Shown here: positions 6,097 to 12,394 of the stretch, piece after piece | Layout: the number at the start of each line of letters is the position of its first letter | Position numbering within the stretch: position 1 is the first letter of the stretch | NCBI GenBank assembly: GCA_030267965.1 | Contig: BRYA01001297.1 | Coordinates: forward strand, 1-12,394 | DNA length: 12,394 nt | Direction of reading: 5' to 3' | Origin: Triparma columacea | Lineage: Eukaryota; Sar; Bolidophyceae; Parmales; Triparmaceae | Position numbers and translations under genes: made by a program | Notes under the pieces: generated by a model | What the model was told of the DNA's origin: nothing | What the model saw: the letters and a program-made list of their open reading frames with translations, nothing else | The model's database searches: none

Positions 6097-7728
6097 TCAT
6101 TGTGCCAACTCTTCCCTTTTGACCCTGTCAAACACCCACAGAATCTTAAGGAAGACGTCGTAGCCTAAGCCTTTGATCTCTCGCTCCGTGGCAATTCTCT
6201 TTCCCAACAGCCAACGCCAGCGCATGCTTGCAACGGGCTTGTGTAGGACCTCGTAGTCTGAATATGTTGAACTGGTGACGCTGTTGCGTACAGAATGACC
6301 AAGTATATGCATAACAGCGCTGACGTCCATGATACTGACGTCGTAACGCAAGATTTTTGATACAGAGCGAGAGGTGTTGACCAGTGTAAATTTCCCATCC
6401 ACATCAGATGCTTCTCCCTGTTTATAAATGTGTGCCTGTAGCGTCGCACGGGCGATAATCAAATTCGTCAAGGATTCGGCCGAAGAAACAGACGAGTCAT
6501 CGGAATCGTACTCATATTCCCGTTTTCCTTCTTCCTTTGACGCCTCCTTCATTTCCTCCTTCGACGCCTCCTTCATTTCCTCCTTCGTTTCTCCCCCCTT
6601 TGATTCCTCCTTACTTTCTTCCTCGAACATGATCTCGGTGTATTCTTCCAAACCACCACTCAACCACACCTTCATGACTCGCGAGAGATCATATGTGTCC
6701 TTAAGCTCGTCAAGGACATCAACGATGCTGATCCTCCTAAATTCTCTTTTACGCAAGTCACTGACTTCGTCAAGGGCACCCATAAATCCTTCGCCCCCCG
6801 TTGTCGCCTTCTTGCTAGGGGCATTTTCGTCTCCAGCGGCAGGCTGTTGCGCCTCATCTTCGTCTTCTCCATCTTCCACCTTGTATGCTGCTGCCTCCGT
6901 CTTGCGTCTTAACCTTGCCAATTGATCCGTCCCCCCCCCCCTCCATCTACCCTTTACCCTCTTCGACTTACCGCCCCCGATAGTCCAAACAGCGCCGCCT
7001 CCGATCCACTTCTTCCCTAGGATGTTTCTGACGCCAAACTCCCCTCTTTTGTTTGTTTCCACTTTCACGGTTGTTCTTAACGAAGATGATGATACAGACA
7101 CAATGGCGCAAGGGATTGTCTTATTGAGGAACGCGTGAAGCGCTGTCGTGTCAACGAAAGCACTGCTCATCTTGGTTGTCAAGGTCAAATAAAGAATTCG
7201 TTCAGCTTTGAAGGGTTCAGTGATGTTGGTTGCATCAGGCAAAGCAGCAAGAGGGTTACTAAATTTTGGTCCGGTGTCTTCTTCTACACCATCGTCATCA
7301 CTTTCGACAACTTGATGGCTCAACAGCGCCACGTGAGGAGGGTCAACAATGTCAATCGTGAATTTGGTCGGTGCTGGAATAGGAGCCTTCGTTTCTTCAC
7401 CGATGACTGGTACTTCCTCTTCGACCTTGTTAGTGCTCTTCACTACATCATCAACAGGATCTCCCTGTTTATCAATCCCTACTTCCCCTTTGGTGGCCTC
7501 TGCTGCTGCTACTGCAACTTCGCCTTCCTCTTTGGTGGCCTCTGCATCATTTCTTCTCGATTCCCCGTCTTCACCAGTCACCACAGATCCCGATTTACCT
7601 ACTCCATCACTGTCCCAACGTCCATGTTCGTCGTTACTCGCTTTCACAATCTTATCATCTTTTAACTTTCGAGCTTGAACAAGCTGCTTCTTGGCCTTGG
7701 CCTTGTAGTAATCAATATCGCGAGGCAT
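6097..7728 (-). CDS. Unrecognised charged protein, 543 residues
   Basis: Single exon starting at the ATG at 7728-7726 (MPRDIDYYKAK); the frame is open slightly further, but only to a TTG. I do not recognise the family. In order: a Lys-rich N-terminus (9-29, helical); a disordered acidic, Gly- and Ala-rich stretch (30-155); a more folded-looking segment ~157-265 with hydrophobic strands (ERILYLTLTTKM, CAIVSVSSSSLRTTVKVE) ending in a Gly/Arg/Lys-rich tail (GGGKSKRVKGRWRGGG) that could bind nucleic acid; a second segment 315-368 (RRISIVDVLDELKDTYDLS); an exact KEEMKEAS tandem (383-398); and a C-terminal segment 415-543 ending in an aromatic helix (MRWRWLLGKR, YDVFLKILWVFDRVKREEL). No transmembrane span or signal peptide stands out. 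It shares a 131 bp divergent intergenic region with the TatD gene. The long uninterrupted frame and patterned composition support a real gene. Confidence 0.75.
   Translation of the reverse strand: MPRDIDYYKAKAKKQLVQARKLKDDKIVKASNDEHGRWDSDGVGKSGSVVTGEDGESRRNDAEATKEEGEVAVAAAEATKGEVGIDKQGDPVDDVVKSTNKVEEEVPVIGEETKAPIPAPTKFTIDIVDPPHVALLSHQVVESDDDGVEEDTGPKFSNPLAALPDATNITEPFKAERILYLTLTTKMSSAFVDTTALHAFLNKTIPCAIVSVSSSSLRTTVKVETNKRGEFGVRNILGKKWIGGGAVWTIGGGKSKRVKGRWRGGGTDQLARLRRKTEAAAYKVEDGEDEDEAQQPAAGDENAPSKKATTGGEGFMGALDEVSDLRKREFRRISIVDVLDELKDTYDLSRVMKVWLSGGLEEYTEIMFEEESKEESKGGETKEEMKEASKEEMKEASKEEGKREYEYDSDDSSVSSAESLTNLIIARATLQAHIYKQGEASDVDGKFTLVNTSRSVSKILRYDVSIMDVSAVMHILGHSVRNSVTSSTYSDYEVLHKPVASMRWRWLLGKRIATEREIKGLGYDVFLKILWVFDRVKREELAQ
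6533..6580 (-). repeat. 24-bp tandem repeat inside the unrecognised gene
   Basis: Two 24-bp units (6533-6556 and 6557-6580) differ at one position and are followed by the first bases of a third. They encode the eight-residue repeat KEEMKEAS within a Glu/Lys-rich, probably helical linker. The unit length is a multiple of three, so copy-number change keeps the frame. Similar but non-identical KEE and EESK words flank it, suggesting an older expansion. Confidence 0.85.
6931..6941. repeat. Eleven-C homopolymer in coding sequence
   Basis: Eleven consecutive C on the plus strand read as G on the coding strand, encoding the three Gly of RWRGGGTD (residues 261-268) in the unrecognised protein. The frame is open on both sides, so the run length as given is consistent. 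Such runs are prone to sequencing and replication slippage; a one-base error would break the gene. Confidence 0.9.
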
Positions 7729-7859
7729 TAGTTGAAAAACAGCGGCTATCAAAATAGCAAATTGAGATACCAGATTTAACGTGAATCAGGGCCTAGTATA
7801 TATACTGGAAAAGTGCCAAACAATCAAAATTCAGAAGGAAGGAAGGACAGGAAGGCCAA
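7729..7859. promoter_or_regulatory. Short divergent promoter between the unknown and TatD genes
   Basis: Only 131 bp separate the two outward-facing ATGs, so transcription of both genes must start within or near it. A perfect 12-bp palindrome, AGTATATATACT, lies at 7795-7806, about 54 bp before the TatD ATG and about 67 bp from the other ATG. Being symmetrical, it could act as a TATA-like element for either direction. That role is inference from position and sequence. Confidence 0.55.
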
Positions 7860-8852
7860 ATGGGACTTTGGGCATTTTCTCTTTTCATCACCATTCTCAC
7901 TCAGGTCCGTGCAATGTCAGGCCTCACAGGCAGCCGGTATATTGACATTGGGGCCAATTTGTTGGACGATAAGTTCAGTGGGGTGTATTTTGGGACCAAA
8001 AGACACGATGAGGATCGGGGTGCTGTTTTGGAGAGAGCTCTGGCTCCAGATGGTCCATGCGGGCGCATAATTTGCACATCAGGGACGATTGAGGACTCAA
8101 AAGAGACTCTCACTTTCACAGAGAGGTCGCCCATGCTATTTACAACCTGTGGGGTTCACCCCACTCGGGCCACCCAGGGGTGTGAGGGGATGTTGGAGGT
8201 TGTGAAGGATAATTGGTTGGGCGTTGGTGGAGAGGGTGGTGGAGGTAGGGGCAAGGTGGTTGCCATTGGGGAGCTCGGATTAGATTACGATAGATTGGAA
8301 TTTGCTAACAAGGAGGCCCAACATGTCGTGCTTCTTGCCCAGTTGGCCGTTAATAAGCAGTTGATAGGCATGGGAATCAAGCTCCCTCTCTTTCTCCACT
8401 CTCGCTCGTGTGGCTCGGACTTGTTCTCCATACTGGAGACTCATCGGGACTCGTGGACGACCGGCGTGGTTCATAGCTTTGATGACACATTTGAGTTAGC
8501 GGAGAAGTACATGCAGCTCGGCCTTTACATTGGCGTCAACGGCTGCAGCTTCAAGACGCAGGACAACGTTGAAGTTGTTAAGAAACTTCCTATGGACCGC
8601 CTCTTGCTCGAGACTGATGCTCCCTACTGTGACATCCGTCAAACCCATGCTGGTCACCAATTCGTCAAGACTACATTCGCCACTGTGAAAGAGAAGAAGT
8701 GGGTGCCACATGCAATGGTCAAGAATAGGATGGAGCCGTGCATGATTCCGCAGGTCGCGGAGGTTGTTTCCGGTGCCAAAGGGATCGAATTGGAGCAAGT
8801 CAAGCAGATTTGCTGGGACAATAGCATGAGACTATTCTTCCCTGATGAGTAG
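7860..8852 (+). CDS. TATDN1: TatD-family metal-dependent deoxyribonuclease
   Basis: 330 residues, single exon. From residue 27 on it matches the TATDN1 pattern: YIDIGANLLDDKFSGVYFGT; CGVHPTR (97-103); VVAIGELGLDYDRL (133-146); LPLFLHSRS (175-183); GVVHSFDDT (202-210); LYIGVNGCSFKT (222-233); LLLETDAPYCDIRQTHAG (248-265); and a C-terminal KNRMEPCMIPQVAEVV. Metal ligands expected for the family are present: E138, H180, H205 and D253; the N-terminal HxH is IGAN here, much as in TATDN1. The family is a TIM-barrel 3'-5' DNase linked to DNA repair and nuclear degradation during cell death. The first ATG adds 18 residues with a hydrophobic stretch (LWAFSLFITILTQVRA) before a second ATG at 7914, where homologues would start; the extension may be a signal or targeting peptide, or 5' UTR. 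A Gly-rich insertion sits at 121-131. Confidence 0.95.
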   Translation: MGLWAFSLFITILTQVRAMSGLTGSRYIDIGANLLDDKFSGVYFGTKRHDEDRGAVLERALAPDGPCGRIICTSGTIEDSKETLTFTERSPMLFTTCGVHPTRATQGCEGMLEVVKDNWLGVGGEGGGGRGKVVAIGELGLDYDRLEFANKEAQHVVLLAQLAVNKQLIGMGIKLPLFLHSRSCGSDLFSILETHRDSWTTGVVHSFDDTFELAEKYMQLGLYIGVNGCSFKTQDNVEVVKKLPMDRLLLETDAPYCDIRQTHAGHQFVKTTFATVKEKKWVPHAMVKNRMEPCMIPQVAEVVSGAKGIELEQVKQICWDNSMRLFFPDE

Positions 8853-8905
8853 TAATTAATACATCATGACATCATAAATATGACAGTGTTTTCTCTTTGC
8901 CACCC
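8853..8905. other. Convergent 3' intergenic region (53 bp)
   Basis: The TatD stop (8850-8852, plus) and the LRR gene stop (8908-8906, minus) are only 53 bp apart. The gap is AT-rich (TAATTAATACATCATGACAT) and contains no hairpin of note. The two mRNAs very probably overlap at their 3' ends. Confidence 0.5.
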
Positions 8906-11662
8906 TTAGTAGTGAATTCCTTCTTCCTTGTCCTCCAATTCCCTGATCTTCTCCTCATCAATTAAGCCACCCATTTCACTGATCTCCTTAACGTATTCCT
9001 CAACCTTGACCCTCGCTGATTTCACCCCGCTGTCCTTGATGAGAGAAATGTTGTCAATGTAGAATCCCCTCGTGAAGGAAGCCAGCCAGTTGAGGCTCAC
9101 TGCCCCGAGGCTGCACCTATCCATGGAGATGTTGCTGAGGCTTATGTTCCCCTCCACTCCCTGCAACAGCACGTGCATGCCCTGATCCTCTAATTTATTC
9201 CCATCTATAATGAGCTCATCGATGCTATCGCACCAGACGAGGTATTCTGCAAGAATCACTGCAGATTCGAACTGGAGTTTGTTGTCAGAAAGATTCAGCG
9301 TGGCAATGTTTGGGTTGAACTTGCATGCATGCATCAACCACTGGATACCCGCCGCGCTAACCCCGCAGTTGGCGCAGCTTAGGACGCTGACTGGAATATT
9401 TCCCCTCCTTATTAACTGTAGGCGCCCTAGAAAGATGAGGTGGAATTTGAAGAGCTTCCATATTGCCCGACATTTGTCTTGCAAGGCCTTGACCCTTTCT
9501 GCCTCATCTCTGGCTATTTTAGCCTGTTTGATCTTCTCTTTTGCACTAAGGGGCTTCTTTTTAATGCCACTACCGAACGCTAACTTCACCTTCTTGTCAA
9601 GCAAAGCTGATTTCTTTCTAATCTTTTGGACGACCTTTTCGTGATGAGTTTCCTCTTCCTCATCTTCGTCACCTTCCTCAATGACCATGGACGTAAAGCC
9701 TCCGAACCCCCCACTCCTCCCCCCCGCCATCCCTCCCATTTTCGTCCTCCTCGAGCCCATTCGCATCATACTCTTCCTGTCCCTCATTCCCCCGGGGGGA
9801 GGCGCAATTCGGGACATGCGCGAACTTTGCCTGACAATGCTGACTTTCTTCGACGTGACTGGAGGGGGTGGCGGTATCACCGACATTCGAGATGGCAGAG
9901 ACGATGGGGGTGCGATGACTGTGACCCGCTTTTTCGCACCCCCCAACCCTCCTCCTGGAGGGGGGGGAGGAATCACGCTCTCTCTCTTCCCAGGTTTCTG
10001 GAGTAAGCTAATCGCAGGCGGCGGGGGCGCAATGCTCTCCATACTATCGCTGCGGCCCATTTGCGGTGGTGGCGGTATACTTTCGGAGGGGGGAGGGGGA
10101 CCAATTACCCCCCCAAGTTGCTGTGCGGTCTCCATCAGCGCTTCGTGGCCCCGGATCTTGAGGCTCGTCTCCCTACCTAAGCTTATGTGCACAGCGGGAC
10201 AGCCCTGAGGTTGATCAGGAATCTCAGGCTCCCAGTCGAACCCCTCGGGAGAGTGCCTCGTGAGAGCAACCGCCAAGGCATAGGCACCATAATCCCCAAT
10301 CTTGTTATGACTGATGCTGAAAATCTCTAATTTCTGTAGCGTCCCTACCGCAGCGGCTAGGGCGACAGTGCCAGTCTCTCTAATTCTATTCCCGTCAAGA
10401 ACTAAACTCTTCAAGGTCATTGACTTCTTGATGCCACCTGCAAGGGCTATTGCACCCGCATCAGTAATCTTGTTGTTTGACAGGCTCAAGCTCTCGAGGG
10501 TCGTGAATGTCGGCAGGAACACCGCAAGTTTGCTGATGTGGTTGTCGGTAATCCTCATGGAATCCAGGCCGAGCTCACGGAGTTTGCAGGCATGGTGCCA
10601 CTGAGTGCTGAAGAGTCTGCCCAGAAGATCGAGCTCCGGAAGTGAGAGACTACGACTATGAAGTTTCAGCGCATTAGCATGCGCAGAGGGTGTATAGAGG
10701 AACTCAAGGACCTTTCTGTCAGCCTTTAATCCAGCATTACTCATGCCGACCTCATATCTTCTGCAGCTCGCCTTGTCGGGACTGTACAACTTAACGAATG
10801 TCTTGCATCCATCCCATTCGGGCCTCAACAGCTCTCCATCAAGCTCGTTACCACCCTCGTCATCAGAATGGTGGTATTCGTCCGTGTAGCTTTCGACGCT
10901 GCCCAGCCTCCCCCTGCTAACCGCCCTGTCCCTCTTCTTCGTGCTGGACCCTTTAAACAGGCCGCTCTCGTTCTTTTTGAGCTTATCCTCACCACCCAAG
11001 TGCATGCTTTCACTTGCCTCTGGTAGGCTATCGAGCCAGCCATGCTCACGGTCCTCAAACTTGCTTGCCTTGATCTCCTCCTTCACTTCTTCAACCTTGC
11101 TCCTCTCGACCATGTCTTTGACGCTTAAGCGAATTTCTCCCTCTTCCTTATTCATCTTCCCGACCCTATCCTCAACGAGTTCCAGGACTTCATGAAGTGA
11201 AATGCGCAGGCTTTCACACATCTTGTTGAGCTTCTTGCGACGAGCTCTAGCCTCGTCCTTCCCCGTCGTCAGTCCCGCAGTAACAACGGCATCAACCTTA
11301 ACGTACTGGAACTTTTCAAGCCTTCCACCGAACTGATGGCCAGAACTTTTCACCTTGAGGAGATCGGGAACTGCTGAGATAGGAGACTTCACAATTTTCA
11401 GCATATCATTAAGCTCCAACACGAGCTCATTTATCTCATTCTCCAGAAGAGTGACACCATCGAGCGCCCTCAACGACGCAGCAGTCAAACGCCTCTTGTT
11501 CACTCCCTCATCCTTGGATTGGGAGCTCGAGACCCGGGAACTAACACCTCCTTTTGCAGTGCCAGACCCATTCAAACCTTTAACAAGAACATCCGGGACA
11601 ATCTTCTGGTATGTAGAATCCCGTGAAGTCTCTGTTGCTAACTGTTCCCGCCAGTCAGACAT
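8906..11662 (-). CDS. Large leucine-rich-repeat protein with internal polyproline region
   Basis: 918 residues in one exon from the ATG at 11662-11660. In order: basic/Ser-rich N-terminus (1-60); helical, coiled-coil-prone segment ~62-205; acidic low-complexity stretch 206-280; RI-type LRRs at ~360-468 (LRELGLDSMRITDNHIS, LESLSLSNNKITDAGA, LKSLVLDGNRIRETG, LEIFSISHNKIGDYGA), with a possible degenerate fifth unit at 490-512; polyproline modules 521-623; basic Arg/Met/Gly patch 625-655; acidic run 662-671 (EEGDEDEEEE); Lys-rich helix ~675-735; then more LRRs at ~757-880 (IATLNLSDNKLQFES, IDELIIDGNKLEDQG, LSNISMDRCSLGA). The tail is charged and helical. LRRs bind proteins and polyproline usually recruits profilin, EVH1, SH3 or WW domains, so a cytoskeletal or scaffold role is plausible but unproven. 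Layout is loosely reminiscent of tropomodulin/leiomodin, but no WH2 motif is evident. No signal peptide or membrane span. Confidence 0.88.
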   Translation of the reverse strand: MSDWREQLATETSRDSTYQKIVPDVLVKGLNGSGTAKGGVSSRVSSSQSKDEGVNKRRLTAASLRALDGVTLLENEINELVLELNDMLKIVKSPISAVPDLLKVKSSGHQFGGRLEKFQYVKVDAVVTAGLTTGKDEARARRKKLNKMCESLRISLHEVLELVEDRVGKMNKEEGEIRLSVKDMVERSKVEEVKEEIKASKFEDREHGWLDSLPEASESMHLGGEDKLKKNESGLFKGSSTKKRDRAVSRGRLGSVESYTDEYHHSDDEGGNELDGELLRPEWDGCKTFVKLYSPDKASCRRYEVGMSNAGLKADRKVLEFLYTPSAHANALKLHSRSLSLPELDLLGRLFSTQWHHACKLRELGLDSMRITDNHISKLAVFLPTFTTLESLSLSNNKITDAGAIALAGGIKKSMTLKSLVLDGNRIRETGTVALAAAVGTLQKLEIFSISHNKIGDYGAYALAVALTRHSPEGFDWEPEIPDQPQGCPAVHISLGRETSLKIRGHEALMETAQQLGGVIGPPPPSESIPPPPQMGRSDSMESIAPPPPAISLLQKPGKRESVIPPPPPGGGLGGAKKRVTVIAPPSSLPSRMSVIPPPPPVTSKKVSIVRQSSRMSRIAPPPGGMRDRKSMMRMGSRRTKMGGMAGGRSGGFGGFTSMVIEEGDEDEEEETHHEKVVQKIRKKSALLDKKVKLAFGSGIKKKPLSAKEKIKQAKIARDEAERVKALQDKCRAIWKLFKFHLIFLGRLQLIRRGNIPVSVLSCANCGVSAAGIQWLMHACKFNPNIATLNLSDNKLQFESAVILAEYLVWCDSIDELIIDGNKLEDQGMHVLLQGVEGNISLSNISMDRCSLGAVSLNWLASFTRGFYIDNISLIKDSGVKSARVKVEEYVKEISEMGGLIDEEKIRELEDKEEGIHY
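9794..10102 (-). repeat. Coding repeats of polyproline modules
   Basis: This part of the LRR gene encodes residues 521-623, in which six or seven Pro blocks recur: GPPPPSES, SIPPPPQ, ESIAPPPPA, ESVIPPPPPGGG, TVIAPP, MSVIPPPPPV and MSRIAPPPGG. Most later blocks are preceded by Arg-x-Ser/Thr (KRESVI, KRVTVI, SRMSVI, SRMSRI). At DNA level this gives G-rich tracts on the plus strand (GGGGGTGGCGG, GGCGGGGGCG). Confidence 0.85.
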
Positions 11663-12394
11663 GGCCTTCCTGTGTCAGTTATTTGCAGGAAAAGTTGATT
11701 CCGAATTGATTTTCTATCTTTTTTCATGTGGATTTTTGAGCAATAACACCGTCTTTGTTTATTATGAAGGAGAGATACAGAAAGATTACGACGTGAACGC
11801 GGTAGTATCATTGCGGTTGTATCTTGATGTGTCAAATATTTACAGGAGGAGAAGGTGGGGTGGGACAATCAATTGGGGAGGTCGGTAGGATTAAATATGC
11901 GTGTCATTCTACCTAGATTACAAGGCATTTATTAAGAGGGTCGAATCGGACATTACATACCAGGAGGAGCAGAGCAGGGAAGGGGGAAAGGAAGGGTGTG
12001 GGGGGGGGCGGATTTGGGAACAAAAAGAAGAGATTGTCGAATTGGAGTCTGTTGTCAGTGAAACGTGAGCGTCTCGGATTATATGTTACGACGGAAGTGC
12101 ATTCACCAGTCTCAGCTTACTACTCATGCAACGCTTTTCTTGATCCCCCCAGCCAGGAGACAATTGATAGGATTGAAGAGGAGAGGCACGAAAAGAGCAG
12201 CGCGAGATGAACCGTAACAACGATTGTGCACGTTTGACTGTGGAGGAAAGGATCCTCCATCCCTGTGCCTCCTCCATCCCTGTGCCTCATTCATTGCTCC
12301 ATGATTCATCGCCCCCCTCACCTCTGCTCATCGGCTCTTCTTTACCCCCCAATGAGATAGACAGGCTCGGGTTTTATAGACACAAGAATTGCGT
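11663..12394. other. Upstream region of the LRR gene and unassigned right end
   Basis: This 732 bp stretch begins with the 5' UTR and promoter of the LRR gene (start at 11662, minus). I find no supported gene in it. A 70-codon open frame at 11998-12210 (plus) begins with GTG in a nine-G run, has no ATG at its head and resembles no family; two overlapping minus-strand frames at 12086-12321 are likewise unconvincing. A TATAAAA word on the minus strand (12378-12372) could be the TATA box of a minus-strand transcript, but nothing coding downstream of it can be recognised. A 17-bp tandem duplication lies at 12254-12287. Confidence 0.45.
12254..12287. repeat. Perfect 17-bp tandem duplication
   Basis: The word CCTCCATCCCTGTGCCT occurs twice back-to-back, at 12254-12270 and 12271-12287, with no mismatch. 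Identity suggests a recent slippage duplication. It lies in sequence to which I assign no gene; a 17-bp unit would shift the frame if it were coding, which argues weakly for non-coding sequence. Confidence 0.9.

Noticed and set aside
7135..7678. Plus-strand frames of 176 and 109 codons opposite the unrecognised gene.
   Set aside because: Composition (Ser/Thr/Pro and Phe/Cys rich) is what antisense reading of the acidic, Lys-rich minus-strand frame gives; the minus frame is much longer and has an ATG.
9626..10208. Long plus-strand frames rich in Pro, Gly and Arg opposite the LRR gene.
   Set aside because: They are antisense shadows of the polyproline-coding repeats in the minus-strand gene, whose LRR motifs are unambiguous.
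11998..12210. 70-codon plus-strand frame near the right edge as a gene or exon.
   Set aside because: It starts with GTG in a poly-G run, has no ATG at its head, and has no recognisable homology or supported splice partner.
12086..12321. Two overlapping minus-strand frames downstream of a TATAAAA word.
   Set aside because: They are short, overlap each other, cross a frame-shifting 17-bp tandem duplication and resemble nothing.

Overview
The window reads as a compact nuclear region of a unicellular eukaryote. Evidence: two GT-AG introns whose removal restores conserved protein motifs (80 nt in the deacetylase gene, 284 nt in the OTU gene), eukaryotic domain architectures (OTU + UIM + UBA; RI-type LRR + polyproline), and no bacterial ribosome-binding sites or operons. 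Gene spacing is tight (53 to 374 bp), most genes are single-exon, and low-complexity Gly, Ser and Pro tracts are common. A small stramenopile-type alga (for example the Parmales/Bolidophyceae lineage) would fit, but that is a guess from style; nothing here fixes the taxon.

Layout. 1-838: no convincing gene, AT-rich, with two strong GC-based hairpins followed by T runs and an imperfect ~200 bp direct duplication. 839-2836 (-): SAM-dependent methyltransferase-like protein with C-terminal TPRs. 2981-4302 (-, one intron): OTU-family deubiquitinase with three UIM-like motifs and a UBA-like end. 4303-4676: divergent promoter region. 4677-6004 (+, one intron): N-acetylglucosamine-6-phosphate deacetylase. 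6097-7728 (-): unrecognised charged protein. 7729-7859: short divergent promoter. 7860-8852 (+): TatD-family nuclease close to TATDN1. 8906-11662 (-): 918-residue protein in which two LRR blocks are separated by a polyproline, acidic and basic linker. 11663-12394: upstream region of the LRR gene and unassigned sequence to the edge.

The genes look like unrelated housekeeping or cell-biology genes packed head-to-head and tail-to-tail; I see no sign that they form one pathway. The two divergent pairs (OTU/deacetylase and unknown/TatD) may share promoters. The items most worth a second look are the terminator-like hairpins with the decayed duplicate at the left end, the repeated Arg-x-Ser/Thr-x-Ile-Pro-Pro modules that split the LRR protein, the methyltransferase-TPR protein whose relatives I recall mainly from bacteria, and the unrecognised 543-residue protein.
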